A program made the position numbers and the translations under genes. From Paracoccaceae bacterium (GTDB taxonomy: Bacteria; Pseudomonadota; Alphaproteobacteria; Rhodobacterales; Rhodobacteraceae), in the NCBI GenBank assembly GCA_007134405.1, contig SLKW01000176.1, positions 1 to 5,293 of the forward strand: a DNA stretch of 5,293 nucleotides, written 5' to 3'. The notes under the pieces are model-generated. The model did no database searches, was not told the origin of the DNA, and saw nothing but the letters and a program-made list of their open reading frames with translations. Shown in pieces: positions 5,224 to 5,293 of the stretch (positions within the stretch are counted from its first letter, which is position 1; the number at the start of each line of letters is the position of its first letter).

Positions 5224-5248
5224 TCATCACCATGAGGCAGGCCGCATA

Positions 5249-5293
5249 ATGCATCTTGAATTCCGCCATCTGCGCACCATCCGGGCCATTCAC
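5249..5293 (+). CDS. metR: MetR-type LysR transcriptional regulator, N-terminal fragment
   Basis: Only the first 15 codons (MHLEFRHLRTIRAIH) lie in the window; the frame is open to its right edge. They match the opening of LysR-family MetR proteins (the E. coli protein begins MIEVKHLKTLQALR), where the first helix of the winged HTH starts. MetR uses homocysteine as co-effector and controls methionine genes including metF. Divergence from metF across 92 bp with a shared dyad is the classical LysR arrangement. The start is the ATG at 5249 with GAGG 11 bases upstream, a slightly long spacing. The rest of the gene is outside the window, so the identification relies on this fragment plus context. 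Confidence 0.8.
   Translation, partial: MHLEFRHLRTIRAIH

Noticed and set aside
5157..5248. A SAM riboswitch or other methionine-related leader upstream of metF.
   Set aside because: The metF/metR intergenic region is only 92 bp, is shared by two promoters, and I see no SAM-I or SAM-II type helix and pseudoknot pattern. The dyad is better explained as a MetR site.

Overview
The window looks like chromosomal DNA of a GC-rich alphaproteobacterium, most likely Rhodobacteraceae. This rests on the strong G/C third-position bias, the methylmalonyl-CoA epimerase / DUF1467 pair, and a metF divergent from a metR-type LysR gene whose first 15 codons lie at the right edge. No phage, IS, CRISPR, tRNA or rRNA signal was found. 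Species cannot be named from the sequence alone.

Layout, left to right. (1) 30-1607, minus: a Tat-exported family-5 (peptide/nickel/opine type) ABC-transporter substrate-binding protein. Any partner permease or ATPase genes would lie off the left edge. (2) 1608-1766: a 159-bp leader/promoter region rich in inverted repeats. (3) 1767-2591, minus: a 274-aa XRE-type helix-turn-helix regulator with a tyrosine-rich C-terminal domain. (4) 2592-2737: a 146-bp control region. (5) 2738-3010 and 3010-3414, minus: methylmalonyl-CoA epimerase (upstream) and a two-TM DUF1467 protein, joined by a TAATG stop/start overlap. (6) 3415-3543: a divergent promoter region with a plausible sigma-70 promoter for the epimerase and a CtrA-like TTAA-N7-TTAG element facing the next gene. 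(7) 3544-4263, plus: a receiver-domain response regulator with an unassigned helical C-terminus. (8) 4287-5156, minus: metF (5,10-methylenetetrahydrofolate reductase), convergent with the response regulator. (9) 5157-5248: the metF/metR divergent control region with a 22-bp dyad. (10) 5249-5293, plus: the start of metR.

How the parts may work together. The HTH regulator and the transporter protein gene look like a local regulator-target pair. A 19-bp element is repeated (17 of 19 identical, same orientation) about 45 bp upstream of the regulator's own start and about 140 bp upstream of the binding-protein gene, consistent with autoregulation plus control of the transporter. The regulator's start codon also lies inside the 3' arm of a 14-bp near-perfect inverted repeat, suggesting a second, translational layer or another operator. 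The epimerase belongs to the propionyl-CoA / ethylmalonyl-CoA pathways. MetF supplies 5-methyl-THF for methionine synthesis, and MetR is its expected regulator.

Most of the window is ordinary core genome. The parts most worth a second look are the regulatory DNA around the HTH gene and the two signalling proteins whose C-terminal domains I cannot assign.
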